Notes under the pieces: model-generated
The model's database searches: none
Seen by the model: only the letters and a program-made list of their open reading frames with translations
Told to the model about the DNA's origin: nothing
In this document: in pieces, positions 15,476 through 22,697 of the stretch
Numbering within the stretch: the stretch's first letter is position 1
Layout: every line of letters begins with the position of its first letter
NCBI GenBank assembly: GCA_023461075.1
Contig: JAEWNY010000056.1
Coordinates: 1-35,838, forward strand
Length of the DNA stretch: 35,838 nt
Origin: Pseudomonadota bacterium
Lineage (GTDB): Bacteria; Pseudomonadota; Gammaproteobacteria; Xanthomonadales; Xanthomonadaceae
Direction of reading: 5' to 3'
Program-made: the position numbers and the translations under genes

Positions 15476-16369
15476 ATGGAAAAGCCTGAAGCCGATGCCC
15501 CGAGACCCCTGTACGTCGCGCTGGCGCTGGCCGCCGTCTACCTGATCTGGGGTTCCACTTATCTCGGCATCCGCTTCGCGCTGGAGGGCGGGTTCACGCC
15601 GTTCCTGCTCGGCGGCATCCGCTTCCTGATCGCCGGTGGCCTGATGTTCGCTTTCCTCGGCTTGCGTCGCGAGGCGGCGCCGACCCGCGCGCAATGGGCC
15701 AACCTGCTGCTGATGGGCACGTTGTTGCTTGCCTTCGGCAACGGCATGGTCAACTTCGCCGAACAAACGGTGTCGTCGGGTCTCGCTGCGGTCGCGGTGG
15801 CCTCGGCACCGATCTGGATGGGCCTGTTCGCGATGGCACGCGGCACCCATCCCACCCATGCGGAATGGCTGGGCATAGCGATCGGCTTCGTCGGCGTGGT
15901 CTGGTTGAATGCCGGTGGCGCGATGTCGGGATCGATGAAAGGCCTGGGCGCATTGCTGGTCGCTTCGATCGCGTGGTCGTTCGGTTCGATCTGGAGCCGC
16001 GGCCGCGACCTGCCATCGCCGTTCATGGCCGCCGCAGGGCAGATGCTCTGCGGTGGCGTGGTGATGGTGGCCATCGCGATGTTGACCGGTGAGCGCATGT
16101 CGATGCCGACCGACAAGGGCTTGGCCGCGTTCGCCTACCTGGTGGTCTTCGGCTCGATCGTCGGCTTCAGCGCCTACATCTGGTTGCTGCACCACGTGCG
16201 ACCGACGCTGGCCTCCAGCTACGCCTACATCAACCCGGCGATCGCGGTGGTGCTGGGCGCTTGGTTGGCCGGCGAACGCGCCAGCGTGGCCGAACTCGGC
16301 GCGATGGCGGTGATCCTGGCCGGCGTGGTGGTGATCACGCTCGGCAAGGCGGGCAAGCCGAAGGGTTGA
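15476..16369 (+). CDS. yedA: EamA/DMT family transporter, YedA-like
   Basis: 297-residue inner-membrane protein made of two EamA repeats with about ten membrane segments, the standard size of drug/metabolite transporters. The first repeat begins YLIWGSTYLGIRFALE, the typical EamA signature, and the second contains YAYINPAIAVVLGAWLAGE before a final helix. The overall pattern (LLLAFGNGMVNFAEQ, GIAIGFVGVVWLNAGG, GSISW-like WSFGSIWSRG) resembles E. coli YedA, whose substrate is not firmly known; export of a metabolite or amino acid is likely. It lies between the prc terminator and a convergent permease gene only 12 bp away. Confidence 0.9.
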   Translation: MEKPEADAPRPLYVALALAAVYLIWGSTYLGIRFALEGGFTPFLLGGIRFLIAGGLMFAFLGLRREAAPTRAQWANLLLMGTLLLAFGNGMVNFAEQTVSSGLAAVAVASAPIWMGLFAMARGTHPTHAEWLGIAIGFVGVVWLNAGGAMSGSMKGLGALLVASIAWSFGSIWSRGRDLPSPFMAAAGQMLCGGVVMVAIAMLTGERMSMPTDKGLAAFAYLVVFGSIVGFSAYIWLLHHVRPTLASSYAYINPAIAVVLGAWLAGERASVAELGAMAVILAGVVVITLGKAGKPKG

Positions 16370-16381
16370 TGGGCTGGGGAA

Positions 16382-17704
16382 TCAGATCGCCCGCAACGCA
16401 TCGGTCACCGGCATCCGCGCCGCGCGCAACGCCGGCAACAGTCCGCCGATGAGGCCGATGCCGAGCGCCCACTTCAATCCGCTCCACAGCAGCGCGGGCG
16501 ACACCTTGAACGCGAACACCACCTGGCTGAAGTTGCTGCCGAGCGTGCTGACGCTGTAGTTGTTGAAGATCAACCAGGCCAGCAACCCGCCCAGCACGCC
16601 GCCGATGAGCGCAAGCGTCATCGTTTCCAGCATCACCCCGACCACCACCGGCATGCCGCGGAAACCGAGCGCACGCAGGGTGGCGATCTCGCGGGCGCGG
16701 CCGGCGACCGCCGCGTACATGGAGTTCAGCGCGCCGAACACCGCGCCGACCGCCATGATCGCGCCGATCACCGTGCCCAGCACGTCGATCAGCTTCTTCA
16801 GTCCGCTGGCCTGTTTGTTGTAGTACTGGCGCGTGGTTTCGGCATCCAGCTTGAGCCGCGGGTCTTCGTCGAGCGCGGCCTTGAGCGTCTTCAGCGAGCC
16901 CTTGCCTTCCAGCCGCACGGTGACCGATTGGTAGGCGCTGCGTTGGTAGGTGGCGGCGAGGGTGTCGGCATCGGCCCAGAGTTCGGAATCATGCGAATCG
17001 CCGGAGCGGAACACGCCGACCACCTCCCAGTCCTGGTTGGCGAAGGTCAGCGTGTTGCCGACCGACACACCACGGAATTGCGAGACCACGCCGCTGCCTA
17101 CGGTCAGCTCGCGCTTGCCAGGCTCGAAGCGCCGGCCTTCGACGACGCGCACGCGCGGGCGTACCGTCCAGCCGGCGGCAGTGACGCCGCGGATCTGCGC
17201 GTTGGCATCGGAGCCGTCGGATTTGCTCGGCAGGGTCACCACCTGCGACAGTTCCGGCGAGGCCAGTGGCCGGCCCTCGCCATCGCGGGCGATACCGGGC
17301 AGCGACTGCATCAACACCGCCTGGTCGCGGGTGATGACCGAATTGGTCTCGGCCTGCGCACCGCCGCGCAGCAGGATGGCATTCCGATCGCTGCCGGTGC
17401 CCTTGAGCGTGGCGGAGAAGCCTTCGCCCATCGCCAGCATCGCCACCAGCACGCCGACCACGCCGGCGATGCCGACCACGATCACCAGCGATGCGCCCCA
17501 GCGTTGCGGCAGGCTGGACAGCCCGAGCCTGGTTGCCATCCAGGCGAGCCGCCCGCCGCGTGTCGTGGTCAACCAGATGACCAGACCAGCCACGACCAAC
17601 GCGACGCCCTGCCACGGCAGCGCGATCCACATCGCAAGCAACACGATGATGGCGAGACCAAGGCCGATGTTCTGCAACCAGCGCGGGATGCGGGGTGTCT
17701 TCAT
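16382..17704 (-). CDS. ABC transporter permease, FtsX/MacB type (second permease)
   Basis: 440 residues from the ATG at 17704, one base after the stop of the preceding permease. An ATG at 17725 overlaps that gene and adds only seven residues. It has two N-terminal hydrophobic segments, a further one at about 78-100 (GASLVIVVGIAGVVGVLVAM), a MacB-like periplasmic domain (about 110-310), and a C-terminal FtsX core of three segments (GTVIGAIMAVGAVFGALNSMYA, GVMLETMTLALIGGVLGGLLAW, GIGLIGGLLPALRAARM). AGRAREIATLRALGFR is the FtsX coupling motif contacting the ATPase. It is the last gene of the leftward adaptor-ATPase-permease-permease operon and converges on yedA. Confidence 0.92.
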   Translation of the reverse strand: MKTPRIPRWLQNIGLGLAIIVLLAMWIALPWQGVALVVAGLVIWLTTTRGGRLAWMATRLGLSSLPQRWGASLVIVVGIAGVVGVLVAMLAMGEGFSATLKGTGSDRNAILLRGGAQAETNSVITRDQAVLMQSLPGIARDGEGRPLASPELSQVVTLPSKSDGSDANAQIRGVTAAGWTVRPRVRVVEGRRFEPGKRELTVGSGVVSQFRGVSVGNTLTFANQDWEVVGVFRSGDSHDSELWADADTLAATYQRSAYQSVTVRLEGKGSLKTLKAALDEDPRLKLDAETTRQYYNKQASGLKKLIDVLGTVIGAIMAVGAVFGALNSMYAAVAGRAREIATLRALGFRGMPVVVGVMLETMTLALIGGVLGGLLAWLIFNNYSVSTLGSNFSQVVFAFKVSPALLWSGLKWALGIGLIGGLLPALRAARMPVTDALRAI

Positions 17705-17705
17705 C

Positions 17706-18866
17706 TCAACGCCCCGCCAACGCATCGACGATGTTGAGGCGCATGCCGCGCCACGCCGGCAGGAAGCCGACCACCGCGCCGATCACCAGCATCAGCGCGA
17801 TGCCGAGACCCCAGGTGCCGGCCTGCAGCGAAGGCAGCTGGATCGCGCCGCCACTCATCGCCACGATCACCGGCACCAGCGCGTTGGCCACCCCCATCCC
17901 CAGCACGCCACCTACCAGCACCAGCAGCATCGATTCGGCCAGCACCAGCCACAGCACGCTGCGGCTCTGGAAGCCGAGCGTCTTCAGCACCGCGAGCTCG
18001 GGCACGCGCTCGCGCACCGCCTGTGCCATGGTGTTGCCGGTCAACAGCAGCAGGGTGAAGAACACCGCGCCCATGATCGCGGTGACGATGAGGCCGATGT
18101 CGCCGAACTGCTTGGCGAAACTCTGGTTGAACGCCTGCTCGGTCTGGGTCTTGGTCTCGTGCGAGGAGTTGGCGCTGATCGCATCGATCGCCTTGGCCAC
18201 GCGGGTCGCGTTGGCGCCAGGCGCGAGTTTCACCACGTACCAGCCGATCTCGCCGCGCACGAACTGGTTGGCCTCGTCGAAATACTCCCAATGGAACAGC
18301 AGCTGCATTTCCTCGCCGCGGCGCTTGGCGTCCTTCATGGCGAAGGTGCCCATCAGCTTCACCTGCCAGGCGTTGCTGCCGTCCTTCTGCGGGAAGATGG
18401 TGGCCTGCAGCGGGATGTTGTCGCCGACCTTCCAGCCGAAACGCTTGGCCAGCGCCTCGCCGGCGATCGCTCCGGTGCGCTCCGCCCGCCACTTGTCGAG
18501 CACGCCCTTGCCGAAGTCGTACTCCGGGTACAGCGCGAAATAGTCCGGCGTCACCGTGAAGTTGGGGAAGAAGTTGCGCGGATCGCGATAGATGCCGCCG
18601 AACCAGGCACCGCCTTCGACCTGCTGCACGCCATCGACGCGAGCGATGTCGCGTTGTAGGGTCATCGGCAGCATCTGGGTGATCGACAAGCGAGAGGCCA
18701 CGATCAGCCGGTCCGCGCCGGCCACGCTGCCGCCGGAGTTGAACGCGACGCGCACCGAATCGAGCAGGCCGAACAGCAGGAAGGCGGTGGCGACCGACAG
18801 CATCGTCAAGGCCGTGCGCAGCTTGTTGCGGAACAGCGCCGACCAGATCAGCGAGAAATACTTCAT
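17706..18866 (-). CDS. ABC transporter permease, FtsX/MacB type (first permease)
   Basis: 386 residues from the ATG at 18866, 16 nt after the ATPase stop. The frame is open to 18911, but that would run into the ATPase gene. Classic MacB layout: N-terminal membrane helix (ALTMLSVATAFLLFGLLDSV, 20-39), a periplasmic domain to about 255, and three C-terminal membrane segments. The coupling motif RVPELAVLKTLGFQ is present. It lacks its own ATPase domain, unlike MacB, so it must pair with the separate ATPase. The two permeases differ clearly in sequence and probably form a heterodimer, as inference. Confidence 0.92.
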   Translation of the reverse strand: MKYFSLIWSALFRNKLRTALTMLSVATAFLLFGLLDSVRVAFNSGGSVAGADRLIVASRLSITQMLPMTLQRDIARVDGVQQVEGGAWFGGIYRDPRNFFPNFTVTPDYFALYPEYDFGKGVLDKWRAERTGAIAGEALAKRFGWKVGDNIPLQATIFPQKDGSNAWQVKLMGTFAMKDAKRRGEEMQLLFHWEYFDEANQFVRGEIGWYVVKLAPGANATRVAKAIDAISANSSHETKTQTEQAFNQSFAKQFGDIGLIVTAIMGAVFFTLLLLTGNTMAQAVRERVPELAVLKTLGFQSRSVLWLVLAESMLLVLVGGVLGMGVANALVPVIVAMSGGAIQLPSLQAGTWGLGIALMLVIGAVVGFLPAWRGMRLNIVDALAGR

Positions 18867-18882
18867 CGCCGTGCCGCGCGCA

Positions 18883-19602
18883 TCAGTGCGCGCCGCCCTC
18901 GACCAGCACACCCTTGTCGAGGTGGATGGTGCGCGAGGCGTGCTCGGCGGCCTTCGGGTCGTGGGTGACCATGATGATGGTCTTGCCGTGGGTGCGATTG
19001 AGCTCGTTGAGCAGGTTGAGCACGTCCTCCGCGCTCTGGCGGTCGAGGTCGCCGGTCGGCTCGTCGCAGATCAGGAACACCGGGTCGGAGACGATGGCGC
19101 GGGCGATCGCCACGCGCTGCTGCTGGCCGCCGGACAATTCGTTCGGGCGATGGCCGCCGCGGTCGGCGAGCCCGACCAGGGTCAGCGCGATGCGTGCATT
19201 GCGCGCCCGTTGCGAAGCCGACAGATGCGTGAGCAGCAAGGGCAGCTCGACGTTCTTCTGCGCGGTCAGGGTCGGCATCAGGTTGTAGAACTGGAACACG
19301 AAACCGACGTGACGGCTGCGCCAGGTCGCCAGCTGCGCCTCGCTCATGCGGTCGATGCGCTGGCCTTCGATCTCGATGGTGCCGGCGGTGGGCGTGTCGA
19401 GTCCGCCGATCAGGTTCAGCAGGGTGCTCTTGCCCGAGCCCGAGGGTCCCATCAATGCGATGAACTCGCCGGCGGCGATGTCCAGATCGATGCCGTGCAG
19501 CACCGCTACCCGTTCCGGCCCGCGCTGGTAGGTCTTGGTGACGCCGCGCACCGCGACCAGCGGCGCGGACGTCGCCGCCGCTGTGGGCTCAGGCGTCGCC
19601 AT
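18883..19602 (-). CDS. ABC transporter ATP-binding protein, MacB/LolD type
   Basis: 239 residues, the usual size for the LolD/MacB/FtsE class. All nucleotide-binding motifs are present: Walker A GPSGSGKST, Q-loop VFQFYNLMPTLT, signature LSGGQQQR, Walker B FLICDEPTGDLD and the switch histidine in MVTHD. The ATG at 19602 overlaps the end of the adaptor gene by 14 bp, indicating coupled translation. It powers the two downstream FtsX-type permeases. This class typically works by mechanotransmission, moving lipoproteins, peptides or drugs from the periplasm rather than across the inner membrane; the substrate here is unknown. Confidence 0.95.
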   Translation of the reverse strand: MATPEPTAAATSAPLVAVRGVTKTYQRGPERVAVLHGIDLDIAAGEFIALMGPSGSGKSTLLNLIGGLDTPTAGTIEIEGQRIDRMSEAQLATWRSRHVGFVFQFYNLMPTLTAQKNVELPLLLTHLSASQRARNARIALTLVGLADRGGHRPNELSGGQQQRVAIARAIVSDPVFLICDEPTGDLDRQSAEDVLNLLNELNRTHGKTIIMVTHDPKAAEHASRTIHLDKGVLVEGGAH

Positions 19603-20842
19603 CGGTCTCGTCGTCCTCGGCCTTGGCCTTGATGCGGCTGCCGTTCTGCAACGTGTCCGGTGGCGACACTACCACCGTCGCGCCGGCCTCGACTCCCGAC
19701 ATCACCTGCACGTCGGCATCGCCCATCTTTTCGCCGACGCTGACCGGCGTCATCGCCACCGTGTCCTTGTCGCCCACCACGAACACCACCGGCTTGCCAT
19801 CGCGTTCGACCACGGCGGCGGCGGGGATGCGCACGCCGGCACGCTTGCCGGTGTCGCCGGGCTTGGCTTCCTCCAGGAAGCTGACCTTGACGCCCATGTC
19901 CGGGACGATGCGCGGATCCTTCTGGTTGAGCTTGATGCGCACCTTGACCGTGGCCTTGGCGCGGTCGGCGGTGGGAATGATGGCGATGACCTCGGCCGGG
20001 ATCTTCCAATCGGGATAGGCGTTCAGCGTGGCCTCGACCGGCATCCCCGGGCGCACGCGGCCGATGTAGCTTTCGCCGACATCGACCTCGACTTCCAAGG
20101 AATCCATATCAACAATGGTGCCGATGCCGGTGCGGGTGAAGCCGCCGCCGGCGGCCATCGGCGAGACGATCTCGCCCGGCTGCGCGGCCTTGGCGATCAC
20201 CACGCCATCGAACGGCGCGCGCACGATGTTGTTGTCCACGCCCTGCGCGGCGATGCGCAGGCTGCGTTCGGCAACCACGGTGTTCTGCCGTGCGGTCGCC
20301 AGTTGCGCGCGCAAGGTGTCGCGTTGGGCGATGGCCTGGTCGTACTGCGCCTTCGATACCAGTTGCTGGCGCACCAGTGCACCGAGGCGGCTGGCCTGGG
20401 CCTCGGCCTCGCGCAGTTGTGCCTGCAGGCTGGCGCCCTGGCTGCGCGCGGCATCCACCTGCGAACGGGCGAGGGCGCGTTGCTGCTCGGCATCGATCGG
20501 ATCGAGCGTGGCGATGGTTTCGCCCTCGCGCACGGTCTGGCCTTCCTCGATCAGCACCTCGCGCACCCGGCCCGGCACCTTGGCGCTGACCGTCGCCATC
20601 CGCCGCGCGACGACATAGCCGGTCGCATCCAGCACCGAGGCATTGCCGCCGGCGCCAGGTGCGGTGGCGGTCGCGGTTTCGACCTCGACCGGGCGGTTCT
20701 TGCCCATCCACGCACCGACGGCGGCCAGCAGCACCAGCAACAACACGATGCCGCCGACGATCCACGGCCAGCGTCGGCGGGGTTGCGGCGCGTCGTCGCG
20801 ATTGATGCGCAGCTCGCGCAGCAGCTCGGCATTGGCGTTCAT
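19589..20842 (-). CDS. Periplasmic adaptor (HlyD/RND-MFP family, MacA-like)
   Basis: 417 residues from the ATG at 20842; the open frame continues upstream but without a supported start. A single membrane anchor follows an Arg-rich stretch (RRRWPWIVGGIVLLLVLLAA, about 23-42). Then come a lipoyl/barrel strand region (GYVVARRMATVSAKVPGRV), a long alpha-helical coiled-coil hairpin at about 115-185, the second lipoyl half (IVRAPFDGVVIAKAAQPGE), and a beta barrel and membrane-proximal domain ending in an acidic tail. Such adaptors link an inner-membrane ABC transporter to a TolC-type channel; no TolC gene is in the window. It is the first gene of the leftward operon. Confidence 0.93.
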   Translation of the reverse strand: MNANAELLRELRINRDDAPQPRRRWPWIVGGIVLLLVLLAAVGAWMGKNRPVEVETATATAPGAGGNASVLDATGYVVARRMATVSAKVPGRVREVLIEEGQTVREGETIATLDPIDAEQQRALARSQVDAARSQGASLQAQLREAEAQASRLGALVRQQLVSKAQYDQAIAQRDTLRAQLATARQNTVVAERSLRIAAQGVDNNIVRAPFDGVVIAKAAQPGEIVSPMAAGGGFTRTGIGTIVDMDSLEVEVDVGESYIGRVRPGMPVEATLNAYPDWKIPAEVIAIIPTADRAKATVKVRIKLNQKDPRIVPDMGVKVSFLEEAKPGDTGKRAGVRIPAAAVVERDGKPVVFVVGDKDTVAMTPVSVGEKMGDADVQVMSGVEAGATVVVSPPDTLQNGSRIKAKAEDDETDGDA

Positions 20843-20900
20843 GCGGTTTCCATGGGGCAGCGACCCGGCCACTGTAGCCGGTTCGGGTTTCGCTCCGCAG

Positions 20901-20912
20901 TGACAGATGTCA
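20901..20912. promoter_or_regulatory. TGACA-GA-TGTCA palindrome between divergent ABC operons
   Basis: A perfect 5-2-5 inverted repeat sits in the 150-bp region between the MacA-like adaptor gene and the ABC-2 ATPase gene. It could be an operator for the NarL-type response regulator encoded at 25752-26354 or for another dimeric regulator. A possible minus-strand -10 (TACAGT, complement of 20871-20876) lies 25 bp away on the adaptor side. Promoter calls here are weak. Confidence 0.4.
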
Positions 20913-20992
20913 TGTTCGATGGCTGATGCCGGCGACTGCCGCGCCTGCCGCCGTGGGTCGATCCTGCCTGCATCCCCGGAAGGAGCTCGCAG

Positions 20993-21916
20993 ATGAACCT
21001 GGCCACGCCCGCTTTCGAACCCCCCGTTGCCCGCCTGTCGGACGTGCGCAAGGCCTACGGCGCGGTGCAGGCCCTGGACGGCATCGACCTCGACATCCGT
21101 CCGGGCGAAGTGCTGGCCCTGCTCGGCGCCAACGGTGCCGGCAAGAGCACGGCGATCTCCATCCTGCTCGACCTGACCCGCGCCGATGCGGGTGAGGTGC
21201 GGGTGTTCGATGTCGCATCCCACCCGCTCGCGGTGCGCCGGCGGATCGGGGTGATGCTGCAGACCGCGGCGTTGCCGGAAGCGAACACGGTGACCGAGCT
21301 GCTGGAGGCCGCCTGCGCCGCCTATCCCGATGCGTTGTCGCTGGACGAATGCCTGCGCATCGCCGGTCTGGACGCCATCGCGAAGCGGCGCTACGGGAAA
21401 CTCTCCGGCGGCCAGCAACGCCGCGTGCAGTTCGCGCTGGCGATCTGCGGCCAGCCACGGCTGCTGTTCCTCGACGAGCCGACCACCGGCCTCGACATCG
21501 AGGCGCGGCAACAACTATGGGCAGCGATCCGCGGCCTGCGCGCAAGCGGCACGGCGGTCTTGCTGACCACGCACTATCTGGAGGAAGCCGAGGCGCTGGC
21601 CGACCGTGTGGTGGTGATCGACCGCGGCAGGCTCGTCGCCGAAGGCAGTGTCGATGCGATCCGCGCCCAGGTCTCGCGGCAACGCATCCGCTGCAGGAGC
21701 GCCGTCGATGTCGCGCAGGTCGCGCATTGGCCAGGCGTGCGTGATGCCGTACGCGATGACACGCATCTGGTGATCGATGTCGAAGACGCGGTACCGGTGC
21801 TGCGCCGATTGCTGGCCATCGACGCCGATGTCGCCGACATCGAGATCGTCCGCGCCGGCCTGGCCGAAGCCTACCTGGCGCTCACCCGCGACAACGCAAC
21901 GGAGCAGGCCGCATGA
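20993..21916 (+). CDS. ABC-2 type exporter, ATP-binding protein
   Basis: 307 residues with a strong GGAAGGAG ribosome site at 20978-20985, 7 nt before the ATG. Nucleotide-binding motifs: Walker A LGANGAGKST, signature LSGGQQRR, Walker B LLFLDEPTTGLD, H-loop LLTTHYLEEAEAL. The C-terminal 80 residues form the regulatory extension common in DrrA/CcmA-like exporters of drugs, antibiotics or polysaccharide. It overlaps the permease start (ATGA). Position upstream of a DesK/NarL-type two-component pair matches the frequent arrangement in which such a pair senses an antibiotic or membrane stress and induces its own exporter; the substrate is not known. Confidence 0.95.
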   Translation: MNLATPAFEPPVARLSDVRKAYGAVQALDGIDLDIRPGEVLALLGANGAGKSTAISILLDLTRADAGEVRVFDVASHPLAVRRRIGVMLQTAALPEANTVTELLEAACAAYPDALSLDECLRIAGLDAIAKRRYGKLSGGQQRRVQFALAICGQPRLLFLDEPTTGLDIEARQQLWAAIRGLRASGTAVLLTTHYLEEAEALADRVVVIDRGRLVAEGSVDAIRAQVSRQRIRCRSAVDVAQVAHWPGVRDAVRDDTHLVIDVEDAVPVLRRLLAIDADVADIEIVRAGLAEAYLALTRDNATEQAA

Positions 21917-22683
21917 ACACCTTCGCATCTTCCGCATCACGTGCGCCTTCGCTCTTGCGCATCGCCTGGCTGGAAAGCCGCAACGAATTCCTTTCCAAGT
22001 GGCGCACGCCGATCTTCGCCCTGCCGACGCTGTTGTTCCCGGTGGTGTTCTACCTGATGTTCGCGGTGCTGATGAATCGCGGCAGCGCGTCGGCGGCGAC
22101 TTACCTGCTGGCGACTTATGGTGTGTTCGGGGTGATGGGCGCGGCGATGTTCGGCTTCGGGGTCAGCGTGGCGATGGAACGCACGCAGGGTCTGTTGCGC
22201 CTGCGGAAGGCCATGCCGATGCCGCCATCGACCTACCTCATCGCCAAGCTCGCCAGCGCGATGCTGTTCTCGTTCATCATCAGCATGATGTTGCTGGCGA
22301 TCGGGATCTTCGCCGGCGACGCGCAAGTCGATGCACTGCAGGCGCTGGCATTGGTCGGGATCAACCTGCTCGGCACGCTGCCGTTCGCGGCGATCGGCCT
22401 GTACATCGGCACCCGCAGCGGCGCCAATGGCGCGCCGGCGATCATCAACCTGGTGTTCCTTCCGATGGCCTTCCTGTCCGGCTTGTGGATGCCGCTGTCG
22501 ATGCTGCCGGCGTGGATCGGCAAGCTCGCGCCGGTATGGCCCTCCTATCACCTGTCGCAACTCGCGTTGAAAGTGGTGGACAAGGATCTCGGACAGCCGG
22601 CGTGGCTGCATGTCGCGGTTCTGTTGGTGGTCACTGTTGTGTTCTCGATGCTGGCGCGTGCGCACCTGCGCGATGCCGAATGA
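21913..22683 (+). CDS. ABC-2 type exporter, permease
   Basis: 256-residue integral membrane protein with six likely membrane segments (PIFALPTLLFPVVFYLMFAV, TYGVFGVMGAAMFGFGVSV, LFSFIISMMLLAIGIFAG, LALVGINLLGTLPFAAIGLY, INLVFLPMAFLSGLWMPLSM, LHVAVLLVVTVVFSML). MERTQGLLRLRKAMPMPPSTYLIAKL and LSGLWMPLSMLP are typical of ABC2_membrane permeases. It overlaps the ATPase stop by ATGA. Its own stop lies 14 bp before the amidohydrolase start, so the three genes are very likely one transcript. Confidence 0.93.
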   Translation: MNTFASSASRAPSLLRIAWLESRNEFLSKWRTPIFALPTLLFPVVFYLMFAVLMNRGSASAATYLLATYGVFGVMGAAMFGFGVSVAMERTQGLLRLRKAMPMPPSTYLIAKLASAMLFSFIISMMLLAIGIFAGDAQVDALQALALVGINLLGTLPFAAIGLYIGTRSGANGAPAIINLVFLPMAFLSGLWMPLSMLPAWIGKLAPVWPSYHLSQLALKVVDKDLGQPAWLHVAVLLVVTVVFSMLARAHLRDAE

Positions 22684-22697
22684 AGCAGGAGAACGAG

